From positions 1,488,001-1,552,000 of the forward strand of contig NZ_CP151996.1 of assembly GCF_038593855.1 (NCBI RefSeq): a DNA stretch of 64,000 nucleotides, written 5' to 3'. The position numbers were made by a program, and so were the translations under genes. This document shows, piece by piece, positions 1-8,446 of the stretch (within the stretch, counting starts at the first letter, position 1; each line of letters opens with the position of its first letter). This DNA comes from Lysinibacillus sp. FSL M8-0337. GTDB lineage: Bacteria > Bacillota > Bacilli > Bacillales_A > Planococcaceae. The notes under the pieces were generated by a model. That model ran no database searches. It was not told the origin of the DNA and was given only the letters and a program-made list of their open reading frames with translations.

Positions 1-398
1 TGCCATTCATTCGCCCCATCAACACGTGCTGCATTTTCAATATCATTATCTATAGAGGCAAAGCCCGTTTTAGCGGATTGATACATTAATGGAAAGGCAA
101 CAATCGTAGAAGCGATAACGGCAGCCCACCATGTGAACATGATTGGTTGATCAAAAAGCCACACAATAAGATTTCCTAATACACTATTTTTTCCAAAAAT
201 AACGATGAGCAAAAAACCAACTACAGTAGGAGGTAATACTAAAGGTAAAAGCAAGATTGTTTCTAACAAGAGTTTACCTTTAAAATGGCGGGTTGCCATC
301 CATTTACCCATTAAAATACCAACTATAATAGCAGTAATTCCAGCAACAAAGGCAATTTCAATGGAAAGCCTAAGAGGAGACCAAAAATCGGTACCCAT
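1..398 (-). CDS. modB: Molybdate ABC transporter permease ModB (C-terminus off window)
   Basis: Inner-membrane permease of the molybdate importer, partner of ModA (next gene upstream) and an ATPase that would lie outside the window. The reading frame runs from an ATG at 398 to the window edge, giving the first 132 residues of a protein that is usually about 220 aa. Several hydrophobic segments are visible, and near the cut end the sequence DIENAARVDGA matches the start of the EAA loop that contacts the ATPase. The ATG follows the modA stop directly (TAAATG), so the two are translationally coupled. The identification rests on the permease pattern plus the adjacent ModA. Confidence 0.9.
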   Translation of the reverse strand, partial: MGTDFWSPLRLSIEIAFVAGITAIIVGILMGKWMATRHFKGKLLLETILLLPLVLPPTVVGFLLIVIFGKNSVLGNLIVWLFDQPIMFTWWAAVIASTIVAFPLMYQSAKTGFASIDNDIENAARVDGANEW

Positions 399-1181
399 TT
401 ATTGAGCTCCTTTAAAGCCATACTTTATAAAAACATTCATTGCCTCATCACTTTGTAAAAATTGATAAAAATCGTTTGCCTCTTGTCCATGCTTACTCGC
501 TTTTAGGACGCCTACAGGATAAATAATCGGTGCATGGGTCGCATCATCGGCAGTTGCAACGACATCGACTTTATCGGAGACGAGGGCATCTGTTTTATAA
601 ACGATTCCAGCATCTACATTTTCGCTTTCAGTATAAGTAAGTACTTGACGCACATCTTTTGTATATACCACTTTAGATGCAAGTGATTCCCAAAGCTGCA
701 TGCTTTTTAACGTGTCGACGCCATACTGCCCAGCAGGGACTGTTTCCGGTGTGCCAAGCGCAATTTTTCCTGCTTGAAGTAAATCGTCAAAGGAATGGAT
801 TTGCTTTTCGTTGTTTTTAGGAACGATTAAGACTAACTCATTAGCTAAAAGATCTGTTCCCTGTTGTTCAATCATTTCTTTTTTTACCAGGGCGTCGAAT
901 TTATCTTCCGCTGCTGAAAAGAATAAATCCACCGGTGCACCTTGTAAAATTTGTTGTTGCAATGCACCAGAGCCGCCAAAGTTATAGAGGATTTTGACCG
1001 AATCGTGTTCTTTTTCATAAGTTGTTTTAAGTTCTTCTAAGGCATCCTGTAAACTAGCTGCCGCAGAAATCGTTAATTCAACAGGTTCGTTTGCAGTCCC
1101 TTCATTTTCTTGGTTACCACAAGCTACTAATAAACCCACTAGTAGAGCCAGTGCCGCAAATAAACGATAAAAGTTTTTCAC
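399..1181 (-). CDS. modA: Molybdate-binding lipoprotein ModA
   Basis: Extracytoplasmic molybdate-binding protein, 260 aa. The N-terminus is a lipoprotein signal with lipobox LVAC and acylated Cys21. The mature part shows the family features: LTISAAASLQDAL at the start of the mature chain, NFGGSGALQQQI, GAPVDLFFSAA, and VPAGQYGVDTL, the oxyanion-binding region. The start is GTG at 1181, preceded by AAAAGGAG at good spacing. It is the first gene of a mod operon transcribed leftwards. A 16-bp palindrome lies over its 5' untranslated region. Tungstate is an alternative ligand that cannot be excluded from sequence. Confidence 0.93.
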   Translation of the reverse strand: MKNFYRLFAALALLVGLLVACGNQENEGTANEPVELTISAAASLQDALEELKTTYEKEHDSVKILYNFGGSGALQQQILQGAPVDLFFSAAEDKFDALVKKEMIEQQGTDLLANELVLIVPKNNEKQIHSFDDLLQAGKIALGTPETVPAGQYGVDTLKSMQLWESLASKVVYTKDVRQVLTYTESENVDAGIVYKTDALVSDKVDVVATADDATHAPIIYPVGVLKASKHGQEANDFYQFLQSDEAMNVFIKYGFKGAQ

Positions 1182-1194
1182 TATTTTACTCCTT

Positions 1195-1210
1195 TTATAA
1201 CTCGTTATAA
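1195..1210 (-). promoter_or_regulatory. Palindrome over the modA 5'UTR, possible operator
   Basis: TTATAA-CTCG-TTATAA forms a near-perfect palindrome just upstream of the modA ribosome site. A TATAAT-like -10 lies on the minus strand at about 1225-1230. The position downstream of the -10 suggests a repressor site, perhaps for a molybdate-responsive regulator. It does not match the E. coli ModE box closely, so the role is inferred. Confidence 0.35.
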
Positions 1211-1255
1211 CAAGACATAACTAATTATAATCAGTGCCAAGTAAAAAAGATAGTC

Positions 1256-1280
1256 GTGCCAGTCACCCAAACAATTCTGA
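1256..1280 (+). repeat. 25-bp dispersed repeat, copy A
   Basis: The sequence GTGCCAGTCAC followed by CCAAACAATTCTGA recurs almost unchanged at 13612-13636 and 50503-50527, always between genes. Here it sits between the PTS operon terminator and the modA promoter region. The half GTGCCAGTCAC and its reverse GTGACTGGCAC resemble REP-type intergenic elements mobilised by REP-associated (RAYT) transposases; that link is inferred. Confidence 0.6.
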
Positions 1281-1286
1281 TAATTC

Positions 1287-1319
1287 AAAAACTCGTTCTG
1301 CATGTCAGAACGAGTTTTT
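1287..1319 (-). terminator. Bidirectional terminator after the PTS operon
   Basis: Perfect 14-bp inverted repeat (1287-1300 with 1306-1319, loop CATGT) with A/T runs on both sides. It follows the stop of the PTS IIC gene on the minus strand. Confidence 0.85.
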
Positions 1320-1332
1320 TGAAGTGATATGC

Positions 1333-2601
1333 TTACACTGCACCAAATAATTTTAAAATATTAATAATAATAATGCCTACGATGCCAAAGTCAGAATCAC
1401 CAAATGTTGTTCCTTCGTAGCCGATATCCCCCATAAAGATAAGCAAGATAGCTGGGATAAAGCTAATGATTATCCCGTTAGCAAATGCACCTGCCATGGA
1501 GCCAATACGACCACCCGTTGCATTACCGAAAACACCTGCCGCAGCACCTGTAAAGAAATGTGGCACTAGGCCAGGTACAATAACTTTAAGCCCAATCAGT
1601 GGGAGGGCAAACATGGACAATAAGCCAGCTAAAAAGCTAAAGAGGAAGCCGATAATAACGGCATTCGGTGCAAATGGGAAAATTGTCGGGCAATCTAAAG
1701 CAGGCTTAGCGTTTGGTACGAGTTTATCAGCAATCCCTTTAAATGCAGGAATAATTTCTGCAATCAGCATACGAACACCTGCAAGGATAATATAGACCCC
1801 CGCTGCAAAGGTAATCGCTTGGATAATCGCGAAAACAATGAAGTTCGATCCCCCGGATAATTGCGCTTCAATATAAGAACGGCCTGCGAATAAAGCGACA
1901 ACAATGAAAAATAAGCTCATTGTCAAGGAAATGGCAACAGATGTATCTCTTAAAAATCCAAGTGATTTAGGTACTGCAATCGCTTCAGTTGATTTGGCTT
2001 TGTTGCCAAATAGTTGACCAATTTTAGCAGATACATAGTAGCCAATGCTGCCAAAATGTCCAACTGCAAAGTCATTATTCCCTGTTATTTGACGCACGGT
2101 AGGTTGTAAAATGGCGGGGAAAATCACCATACATAAACCTAACACTATAGAACCGATAATAATAAGAGGAGTACCACTCATCCCCCCAACAGAGAGGGAA
2201 GCTGCGATTAAACACGCCATAAATAATGTATGATGACCAGTTAAAAAAATATATTTTAAAGGCGTAAATCGCGCTAACAAAAGATTCATTACCATCCCGA
2301 ATACCATAATCAAGGCTGTGGATGTGCCAAAGGTCGTTTGTGCAGCAGCTACAATGGCTTCATTATTGGGGATAACTCCTTGCACCTGAAAGGCATGATC
2401 GAACATTTTGCTAAAGTGAGTTAAAGAACCAATTAAAACGGCTGCACCGGCACCTAAAATGACAAAGCCCATAATGGTTTTTAACGTTCCTGAAAGAACA
2501 GTGGAAGCAGATTTCTTTTGGATTAGTAAGCCGACAAGAGCAAATAGGCCGACTAGTATTGCTGGTGTACCTAAAATGTCATTCATCATAACATCTAACA
2601 T
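1333..2601 (-). CDS. PTS ascorbate-type transporter subunit IIC (UlaA/SgaT family)
   Basis: Membrane channel of a phosphotransferase system, 422 aa, close to the usual UlaA length. It is very hydrophobic with about ten transmembrane segments. Family-typical stretches are the N-terminal DILGTPAILVGLFALVGL, a GAAAGVFGNATGG loop and a C-terminal FGIVGIIIINILKLF segment. It is the last gene of a IIA-IIB-IIC operon, 88 bp after IIB. No ulaD/E/F-type ascorbate catabolic genes are nearby, so the sugar cannot be named. L-ascorbate is the family default; other sugar acids or pentitols are possible. Confidence 0.88.
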   Translation of the reverse strand: MLDVMMNDILGTPAILVGLFALVGLLIQKKSASTVLSGTLKTIMGFVILGAGAAVLIGSLTHFSKMFDHAFQVQGVIPNNEAIVAAAQTTFGTSTALIMVFGMVMNLLLARFTPLKYIFLTGHHTLFMACLIAASLSVGGMSGTPLIIIGSIVLGLCMVIFPAILQPTVRQITGNNDFAVGHFGSIGYYVSAKIGQLFGNKAKSTEAIAVPKSLGFLRDTSVAISLTMSLFFIVVALFAGRSYIEAQLSGGSNFIVFAIIQAITFAAGVYIILAGVRMLIAEIIPAFKGIADKLVPNAKPALDCPTIFPFAPNAVIIGFLFSFLAGLLSMFALPLIGLKVIVPGLVPHFFTGAAAGVFGNATGGRIGSMAGAFANGIIISFIPAILLIFMGDIGYEGTTFGDSDFGIVGIIIINILKLFGAV

Positions 2602-2689
2602 ACCAACACCTCATCCTATCCAATTTTAAAAGCGTAAAGAGAAAATTAAACCTAAACGTAAGAGCAACAACTGCGCAACATATTGTCCA

Positions 2690-2953
2690 TTACAATAGTG
2701 GGGCAAGCTTTCCTTTGATTTCTGGGATACTCATCATATTGACGATACGCACAATTTTTCGCACACCATTATCTAGTTGGTCGATGATATCCCCTGCACC
2801 AATATAAATATCAGCCTTTTCAGAAGTTGCAGATGTTAAATCCGTATGTGTTACCTCTGCTTCCTTGCCGAGTTCTAGCAATGCCTTTTTTACATTCAGT
2901 TCCATCATGAAGCTGCTGCCTAAGCCATTTCCACAAACGACTAAAATTTTCAT
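2690..2953 (-). CDS. PTS ascorbate-type transporter subunit IIB
   Basis: Cytoplasmic phosphocarrier of the same PTS, 87 aa. The N-terminal loop CGNGLGSS carries the phosphorylatable cysteine (Cys7). A Rossmann-like alternation of strands follows, as in UlaB and lactose-type IIB proteins. It receives phosphate from IIA and passes it to the sugar transported by IIC. Its ATG overlaps the IIA stop by one base (TAATG), so translation is coupled. Confidence 0.9.
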   Translation of the reverse strand: MKILVVCGNGLGSSFMMELNVKKALLELGKEAEVTHTDLTSATSEKADIYIGAGDIIDQLDNGVRKIVRIVNMMSIPEIKGKLAPLL

Positions 2954-3408
2954 TATAATCGCTCCTTTGTTGTATATTGTTTTATTTTATCCATGACGCA
3001 TTCTGCACGCTTGCATCCGATAATGTTGTCGATTTGGCTAGGTTCTTGTAATACTTGTGTTAAATCGACTAACGCCTGTAAATGTGTTGAATGATCCGTA
3101 GCTGCTAAAATAATGATTACATACACAGCTTTATCGAGTCCAAAGTATACCGGCTTTTGTAAAACTAATAAGCTCATCGATAATTCGTTTACGCCATCAG
3201 ATGGCCGCGCATGTGGAATTGCTACTTTAGGTGTAAGTACAACATAGGGACCGTGTTGTTCGATGGAATCGATCATGGCTTGGATATAGCGCTTTTCTAT
3301 TTTGTTTTGCTGTAACAGTGGTGAAGCAGCAAAGCGTATAGCATCCTGCCAGTTGGCTACTTCGTTTGTAATTTGGATAGTTTCTCTATGAAGCAACTCG
3401 GTAAGCAA
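2953..3408 (-). CDS. PTS subunit IIA (mannitol/fructose/ascorbate type)
   Basis: Phosphocarrier that takes phosphate from HPr and hands it to IIB. The motif VAIPHARPSDG contains the active histidine (about residue 66). The frame could open at an ATG 33 bases upstream, but an AAAGGAGGGAT ribosome site lies inside that extension, 6-9 bases before a TTG at 3408. I therefore use the TTG, giving 151 aa, the usual IIA size. It is the first gene of the operon. No PRD-type activator lies nearby; the LysR gene just upstream in the same direction has its own 5' region. Confidence 0.88.
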   Translation of the reverse strand: MLTELLHRETIQITNEVANWQDAIRFAASPLLQQNKIEKRYIQAMIDSIEQHGPYVVLTPKVAIPHARPSDGVNELSMSLLVLQKPVYFGLDKAVYVIIILAATDHSTHLQALVDLTQVLQEPSQIDNIIGCKRAECVMDKIKQYTTKERL

Positions 3409-3624
3409 CTTGTCATCCCTCCTTTCGTTAGAGCACAACATGTCTTCTATCCATGTTATGAATGCTTACTATGTAATGATGTCAGATTACTGAATTTTTT
3501 TAATAAATATGTTAAAAAGGGGAGTAAGTGATTATTGGTATGCCAATGGAAGTCGTTTTGTGCAGATAGATGAGGGAGAGCTCACAGTTGGTTGAAGCTG
3601 TGAGACTCATCGCTTGTAGCGGGT

Positions 3625-4521
3625 TTATGTTTTGATTTTTTGTGCTAAATCGTAAATCACTTTTTTGACAAATACATCAATCTGATTGTCTAGTCTAGAT
3701 TGCGGGTAAACCAGTTGGATTTTCCGTTTGAGCGTAATATTATTTAAATCTTTTTTGATTAATAAGCCAGATTGTAGTTCATCCGCAATAAGGGAAACGG
3801 AAAGAAAAGCAATGGTTTTACCAAACGTCAGCATTTTTTTAATCGTACTAACAGAATCGAGTTCAATTGTATTAAATGCTGGTTGGAAAGGGTCCAACCA
3901 TTTTTCGATAAAATGATTAGTTGAACTGGAGGAAGTATGTAATAATACTTTATTTTTAAGGACATCGGATTGCGAGATGTCCTTTTTTGCTGCCAGTTCG
4001 TGACGAGGGCTTAGAGCTAAAACAAGCGAATCTTCACCAATTGTCTCATAGATTAGTGCTGGGTTTTCTTGCTTTGTTTCCATGAGTAAACCAAAATCTA
4101 GTTCTTGCAGGGCTACCATTTTTTCAATTTCAGGTGCTGTTTTTACCTCTAAGGATATGCGGATGTCAGGATATGCGGTGGAAATTTGATTAATAATTTC
4201 AGGCATATAAATATGCGCAGGTACGGCACTTGCACCTAATCGAATGGAGCCAATATTGCCTGCTAATAAATTTTCAATGAAACGATTCATATCGTTTTGT
4301 AGTTGGACGATTTGTCTTGCGTAGTGATAGAGCCCCTCTCCAGCTTCTGTTAAACGATAGCCACCCGCATTTGTGCGAAACAAACGTACCCCGTACTCTT
4401 CTTCAATCGAGCGAATATGAAAGGATACCGTAGGCGGCGTAATACCTAGCGCTTTAGCGACAGGAGCTAATTTTTTAAAATCGACGAGTAAACAAAATGC
4501 CTGTAATTTCAGATGATTCAT
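3625..4521 (-). CDS. LysR-type transcriptional regulator
   Basis: 298-aa LysR regulator. The N-terminal winged helix-turn-helix covers about residues 1-60 (KLQAFCLLVDFKKLAPVAKAL, then PPTVSFHIRSIEEEYG), followed by a periplasmic-binding-like effector domain from about residue 90. It is transcribed away from the ABC transporter operon starting at 4659, with a 137-bp AT-rich shared promoter region, the classic layout for a LysR that controls its divergent neighbour. The effector is unknown. A CTCACAG/CTGTGAG hairpin at 3581-3604 follows the gene but lacks a clear T-tract. Confidence 0.92.
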   Translation of the reverse strand: MNHLKLQAFCLLVDFKKLAPVAKALGITPPTVSFHIRSIEEEYGVRLFRTNAGGYRLTEAGEGLYHYARQIVQLQNDMNRFIENLLAGNIGSIRLGASAVPAHIYMPEIINQISTAYPDIRISLEVKTAPEIEKMVALQELDFGLLMETKQENPALIYETIGEDSLVLALSPRHELAAKKDISQSDVLKNKVLLHTSSSSTNHFIEKWLDPFQPAFNTIELDSVSTIKKMLTFGKTIAFLSVSLIADELQSGLLIKKDLNNITLKRKIQLVYPQSRLDNQIDVFVKKVIYDLAQKIKT

Positions 4522-4658
4522 TTTAGCCTCCTAAAGGAAATTCGAAAAAGTATTGCATTTCCTTAAGTTTATTAGATTTTTTTTAACGACATATTAATAG
4601 TAGGTTAATATTTTCTAAATATCTGGAAACTATAGTAGAGATAGACGAGGAGGATACC

Positions 4659-5624
4659 ATGAAAATCTCAATAACGAACTTAGAGAAAAACTATGGACAA
4701 GCACAAGTGTTATGGCCCATTAATGTGGAATTAGATAGTAAGTTCATTACAATTTTAGGCCAATCGGGCTGTGGGAAAACGACTTTATTGAAAATACTAG
4801 CTGGTCTTGAAAAGCCAACAAATGGTGAAATTGCATTCGATGACACAATCATTTATTCGTCTAAGCTTCACAAAAATGTTAAACCAAATAAACGCAATAT
4901 TGCCATGGTCTTTCAAGATTTCGCATTATGGCCTCATATGACCATTTTCCAAAACATCGCATTCGGCTTAAAAGGAATGATGCCAAAAGAAGAAATAGCA
5001 GAGCGAGTAGCGTATGTAATGCGGTTAGTGAAGATGGAAGGATATGAAAATCGTAAGCCGGGACAATTATCGGGAGGTCAACAACAACGGGTTGCACTGG
5101 CGAGGGCACTGGCAACGAATCCAAAGTTAATTTTATTTGATGAACCATTATCAGCGTTGGATGCCGTACTTAGAGAAAAAATGCAGGATGAAATTATGCA
5201 TATTATTCATGAACTAGATTGCCAAGCTATTTTTGTAACACATGATCAAACAGAAGCCATGACGATGTCAGATCAAATAATTGTGATGGAATCAGGCAAA
5301 ATTGCGCAGGTTGGGTCACCTGAGGAAATTTATCATACGCCGGCAACACCTTATGTAGCGGATTTTATAGGGAAGGTCAATTGGTTCGGTAAAGGGAATC
5401 GAATTGTACGTCCAGAGGGTGTCTCGAGACAACAATATCCTGGTGCTATTGCGAAACAGGCAATGATTGTGAAAAGTACTTTTGTTGGAGATCGCTATTT
5501 AGTACATGCGCAAGTTGAAGGGAAGCAATGGAGCTTTTATGAAGCTGTACCGCTTGAACACGGACAGCAACTGGAAGTTTTTGTGGATACTAAACAAATC
5601 TATCAATTGGAGGGTTTACAGTGA
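4659..5624 (+). CDS. Fe3+/organophosphate-type ABC transporter ATP-binding protein
   Basis: 321-aa importer ATPase. Walker A is GQSGCGKTT, signature LSGGQQQR, Walker B LILFDEPLSALD, and the H-loop VTHDQTEA; a C-terminal TOBE-like regulatory domain follows from about residue 240. This combination is typical of the FbpC/AfuC/PotA branch. The ribosome site AGGAGG lies just before the ATG. The stop overlaps the GTG of the binding-protein gene (GTGA). It is the first gene of an operon that runs through the permease, an MBL-fold hydrolase and a secreted protein. Substrate is unresolved: ferric iron, sugar phosphates and 2-aminoethylphosphonate are all used by relatives. Confidence 0.9.
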   Translation: MKISITNLEKNYGQAQVLWPINVELDSKFITILGQSGCGKTTLLKILAGLEKPTNGEIAFDDTIIYSSKLHKNVKPNKRNIAMVFQDFALWPHMTIFQNIAFGLKGMMPKEEIAERVAYVMRLVKMEGYENRKPGQLSGGQQQRVALARALATNPKLILFDEPLSALDAVLREKMQDEIMHIIHELDCQAIFVTHDQTEAMTMSDQIIVMESGKIAQVGSPEEIYHTPATPYVADFIGKVNWFGKGNRIVRPEGVSRQQYPGAIAKQAMIVKSTFVGDRYLVHAQVEGKQWSFYEAVPLEHGQQLEVFVDTKQIYQLEGLQ

Positions 5625-6652
5625 AAAAACGTTTCAAATTATTAGCAACAGCGGGCTTTCTTGTGGCATTAACATTAGCAGGGTGTAACAATAATAAATC
5701 GGCAGACAGTGTTAACAATGATGCAGCAAGTGCTAAGCCAACTGAAGTGCAAACACTAACCGTCTATTCTGCTGGTCCTGATGGCTTGGCAGCAAATATT
5801 CAACAAGCTTTTGAAGAAAAAACGGGCATAAAAGTAGAGATGTTTCAAGGGACAACGGGCAAAATTTTATCTCGTTTAGAAGCAGAGAAAAATAATCCTG
5901 TCGCAGATGTCGTTGTGCTAGCTTCTATTGCATCAATGGATGGATTAAAGGAAGCCAATCAATTACAAAGTTACAAAGAAACCGAAAATGCTAGTAAAAT
6001 GAACCCCGATTGGTCAGATGCAGAAGGCTATTACTATGGCTATAGCGCATCGGCATTAGGCATTGCCTACAATACGAAAAATACGAAAGACATACCAAGC
6101 GAATGGACAGATTTAGCTAAAGCACAGTGGCAAGGTAAAATAAATATTCCTGATCCAAGTTTGTCTGGATCTGCTGTTGATTTTATTTACGGTTATACAG
6201 AAGCGGAAAAATCGGCATGGGATACAATCCAAGCATGGAAAAACAATGGACTACAAGTGAATGGAGCCAATAAGGAAGCATTGGATGCTGTTATTACAGG
6301 TGATAAAAATGCAACCATTTCAGGTGTTGACTATATGGCGTATAAAGCGAAAGCGAGTGGGGAACCAGTAGAAATTGTTTATCCGAAGAGTGGAACGGTT
6401 GTTAGTCCGCGAGCAGTAGGCATTATGAAAGATGCTAAAAATGTGGAAGGTGCGCAGGCCTATGTTAATTTTTTACTTTCAGATGAAGGACAAAAACTAG
6501 TGGCAGATGCTTATCTACTACCTGGCAATCATGATATAGCTGTAAAAGATCGCGCAGCATTGGATGAAATCCCGCAGTTAAATGTGAACTGGAAAGGTTC
6601 AGAAGCAAAGCAACTTGATATTTTAACGAAGTTCAATGATATTTTTCGTTAA
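5621..6652 (+). CDS. ABC transporter substrate-binding lipoprotein (Fe3+/organophosphate family)
   Basis: 343-aa extracellular binding protein with a lipobox (LAGC, Cys22) and a type II periplasmic-binding fold: LTVYSAGPDGLAANIQQAF at the start of the mature domain, ADVVVLAS, GYSASALGIAYNT and a C-terminal AYVNFLLSDEGQKLV. The layout matches FbpA/AfuA-type proteins. A tyrosine cluster (GYYYGYS) occurs where this family has ligand contacts, but the FbpA iron tyrosine pair cannot be assigned by eye. The start is GTG with GGAGG 6-7 bases upstream, overlapping the ATPase stop by 4 bases. A strong hairpin follows before the permease. Confidence 0.9.
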   Translation: MKKRFKLLATAGFLVALTLAGCNNNKSADSVNNDAASAKPTEVQTLTVYSAGPDGLAANIQQAFEEKTGIKVEMFQGTTGKILSRLEAEKNNPVADVVVLASIASMDGLKEANQLQSYKETENASKMNPDWSDAEGYYYGYSASALGIAYNTKNTKDIPSEWTDLAKAQWQGKINIPDPSLSGSAVDFIYGYTEAEKSAWDTIQAWKNNGLQVNGANKEALDAVITGDKNATISGVDYMAYKAKASGEPVEIVYPKSGTVVSPRAVGIMKDAKNVEGAQAYVNFLLSDEGQKLVADAYLLPGNHDIAVKDRAALDEIPQLNVNWKGSEAKQLDILTKFNDIFR

Positions 6653-6693
6653 GTTGTAAGCGTCCTTCTTGATGATGCATTCATCCTGCCTGT

Positions 6694-6750
6694 GAAAAAT
6701 TCGCTATTGGTCAGTCATAACTTTTTAATACTGACTATTGCGAATTTTTC
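6694..6750 (+). terminator. Intra-operon hairpin between binding protein and permease
   Basis: Long imperfect stem: GAAAAATTCGC pairs with GCGAATTTTTC, and GGTCAGT with ACTGACT-like bases inside. It is followed by an A-rich stretch instead of a T-tract. It probably stabilises the upstream binding-protein message or attenuates read-through into the permease, a known way to make binding protein in excess. Confidence 0.55.
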
Positions 6751-6784
6751 AAAAAATGTTGTTCTATGAAAGGAATGATGCAAC

Positions 6785-8446
6785 ATGATAATGGAAAGTA
6801 GACGAAGTTTTGGCTTGTTATTGACGATTGTCGCAACGTTTGCGATCGCACCATTAATAGCCATTATGTATTATACATTTGTTCGTGATGGTATAGTTGA
6901 TGTTTCACAATTTAGTAGCATGTTTGCTAATGAAAGATTATGGCAGACTTTGGGCAACTCTTTATTATTAGGTGTATTGGTTATTTTAGGAACGACGATA
7001 TTAGCATTCCCTATGGCATTCATTCGCACGAAAACAACTTTACAAAAATATGATTGGCTAGATATTGTCCTAACGATTCCTTTTATGACACCCCCTTATA
7101 TCGGTTCCATGGGATGGATATTATTTATGCAAAATAATGGATTTTTACAGCAACTAGTGCCAGGCACGGCTTGGTTGTCAGATGCCTTTTTTTCCTTATT
7201 TGGCATGGTCATGGTTATGAGTCTACATCTATTTCCTTTTTTATATTTAATGTTGAAAAATACGTTGCTTAGAATAAATGGTTCCTTTTTGGATGCTGCA
7301 CTTATTTTCGGACGTAGCTCTTTGCGCAACTGGCTACAAGTAATACTGCCGTTACTGATTTCTAGCTATGGTCTTGGGATATTGTTAATTTTCATTAAAA
7401 CGCTAGCGGAATTTGGGACACCTGCAACGTTTGGAAGCCGAATCGGTTTTCAAGTTTTTACGACAGAAATTCACGCTTATCTTTCAAGGTGGCCTGTAGA
7501 TATTCGAATGGCTACATCGCTTTCTGTATTTTTGCTTTCCGTATGTCTTATTATCTGGTATTTCCAAAATCTTATCGGACGAAAGTTTACATATAGCGTA
7601 CTTTCAGGAAAAACGCCCGCTGCTCGTGAAAGAAAAGATAAATGGTTTATCCAATTGGGATCATGGTTTTATGTAGGATTTGTTTTATTGTTTGCAATCG
7701 GTATTCCTTACTTTTCAATAATTGTAACCTCGCTACAAAAAGTAAGGGGAGACGGTTTACGTGCAGGCAATTTCACATTAGCGTCTTATCAGGCTGTCTT
7801 TACTAGTGGTAGCGCTGGCTTAACGGCATTTTTAAATAGCGTTGTTTTTTCAATACTTACAGCAGTTATTACAGCGATAATTGGTTTATTTATTGCCCTT
7901 TACATTAAAAAGGGAGAAACGAAAAAGCAACAACTATTAGATTTCTTTAGTCTTATGCCGAATATTATTCCTGGTATCGTCTTTGTTGTCGGCTTAATTA
8001 TGTTTTGGAATGCTCCTTGGTTACCAGCAACTATTTACAATACAAAGGCAATGGTTGTTGTAACTTATTGTGTGCTGTTCTTACCCTACGCTGTGCAATA
8101 TACAAAATCCTCACTATCACAGTTAGATCAATCTATTTTCCAATCAGCTGCGATTTTTGGACGCAATAGTTGGGACGTGTATCGAGCTATCATCATCCCG
8201 CTGCTAATGCAAGGAATACTTGCTGGTATGATGATGACATTTATTATTTCAATGCGCGAACTAGTCGCGGGTCTCCTTATTTTGCCTCCATCAGTTGAGA
8301 CAGGCGCAACGTTTATTTATAGCCAATTTGAACAAGGTAATGTTGGGATAGGAATGGCTGTTGCAGTTATTACAGTCGGGATGACAGTTGTTTTTATGTT
8401 CCTATTAAATTGGCTTCAAAGATGGGGAGGACATGTACGTGCTTAA
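6785..8446 (+). CDS. ABC transporter permease, fused two-domain (FbpB type)
   Basis: 553-aa inner-membrane permease with two binding-protein-dependent transport domains in one chain, about residues 50-265 and 345-545, as in FbpB, AfuB and PhnV-like proteins. EAA-type loops are visible in each half (DAALIFGRSSLRNWLQVILP and QSAAIFGRNSWDVYRAIIIP). About twelve transmembrane segments are expected. The ATG at 6785 follows AAAGGA; an ATG two codons later is also possible. The last bases overlap the start of the MBL-fold gene, so the hydrolase is co-translated with the transporter. Confidence 0.9.
   Translation: MIMESRRSFGLLLTIVATFAIAPLIAIMYYTFVRDGIVDVSQFSSMFANERLWQTLGNSLLLGVLVILGTTILAFPMAFIRTKTTLQKYDWLDIVLTIPFMTPPYIGSMGWILFMQNNGFLQQLVPGTAWLSDAFFSLFGMVMVMSLHLFPFLYLMLKNTLLRINGSFLDAALIFGRSSLRNWLQVILPLLISSYGLGILLIFIKTLAEFGTPATFGSRIGFQVFTTEIHAYLSRWPVDIRMATSLSVFLLSVCLIIWYFQNLIGRKFTYSVLSGKTPAARERKDKWFIQLGSWFYVGFVLLFAIGIPYFSIIVTSLQKVRGDGLRAGNFTLASYQAVFTSGSAGLTAFLNSVVFSILTAVITAIIGLFIALYIKKGETKKQQLLDFFSLMPNIIPGIVFVVGLIMFWNAPWLPATIYNTKAMVVVTYCVLFLPYAVQYTKSSLSQLDQSIFQSAAIFGRNSWDVYRAIIIPLLMQGILAGMMMTFIISMRELVAGLLILPPSVETGATFIYSQFEQGNVGIGMAVAVITVGMTVVFMFLLNWLQRWGGHVRA

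Noticed and set aside
1466-1795. Plus-strand frame opposite the PTS IIC gene
   Set aside because: Shadow of the membrane protein; no ribosome site and no family likeness.
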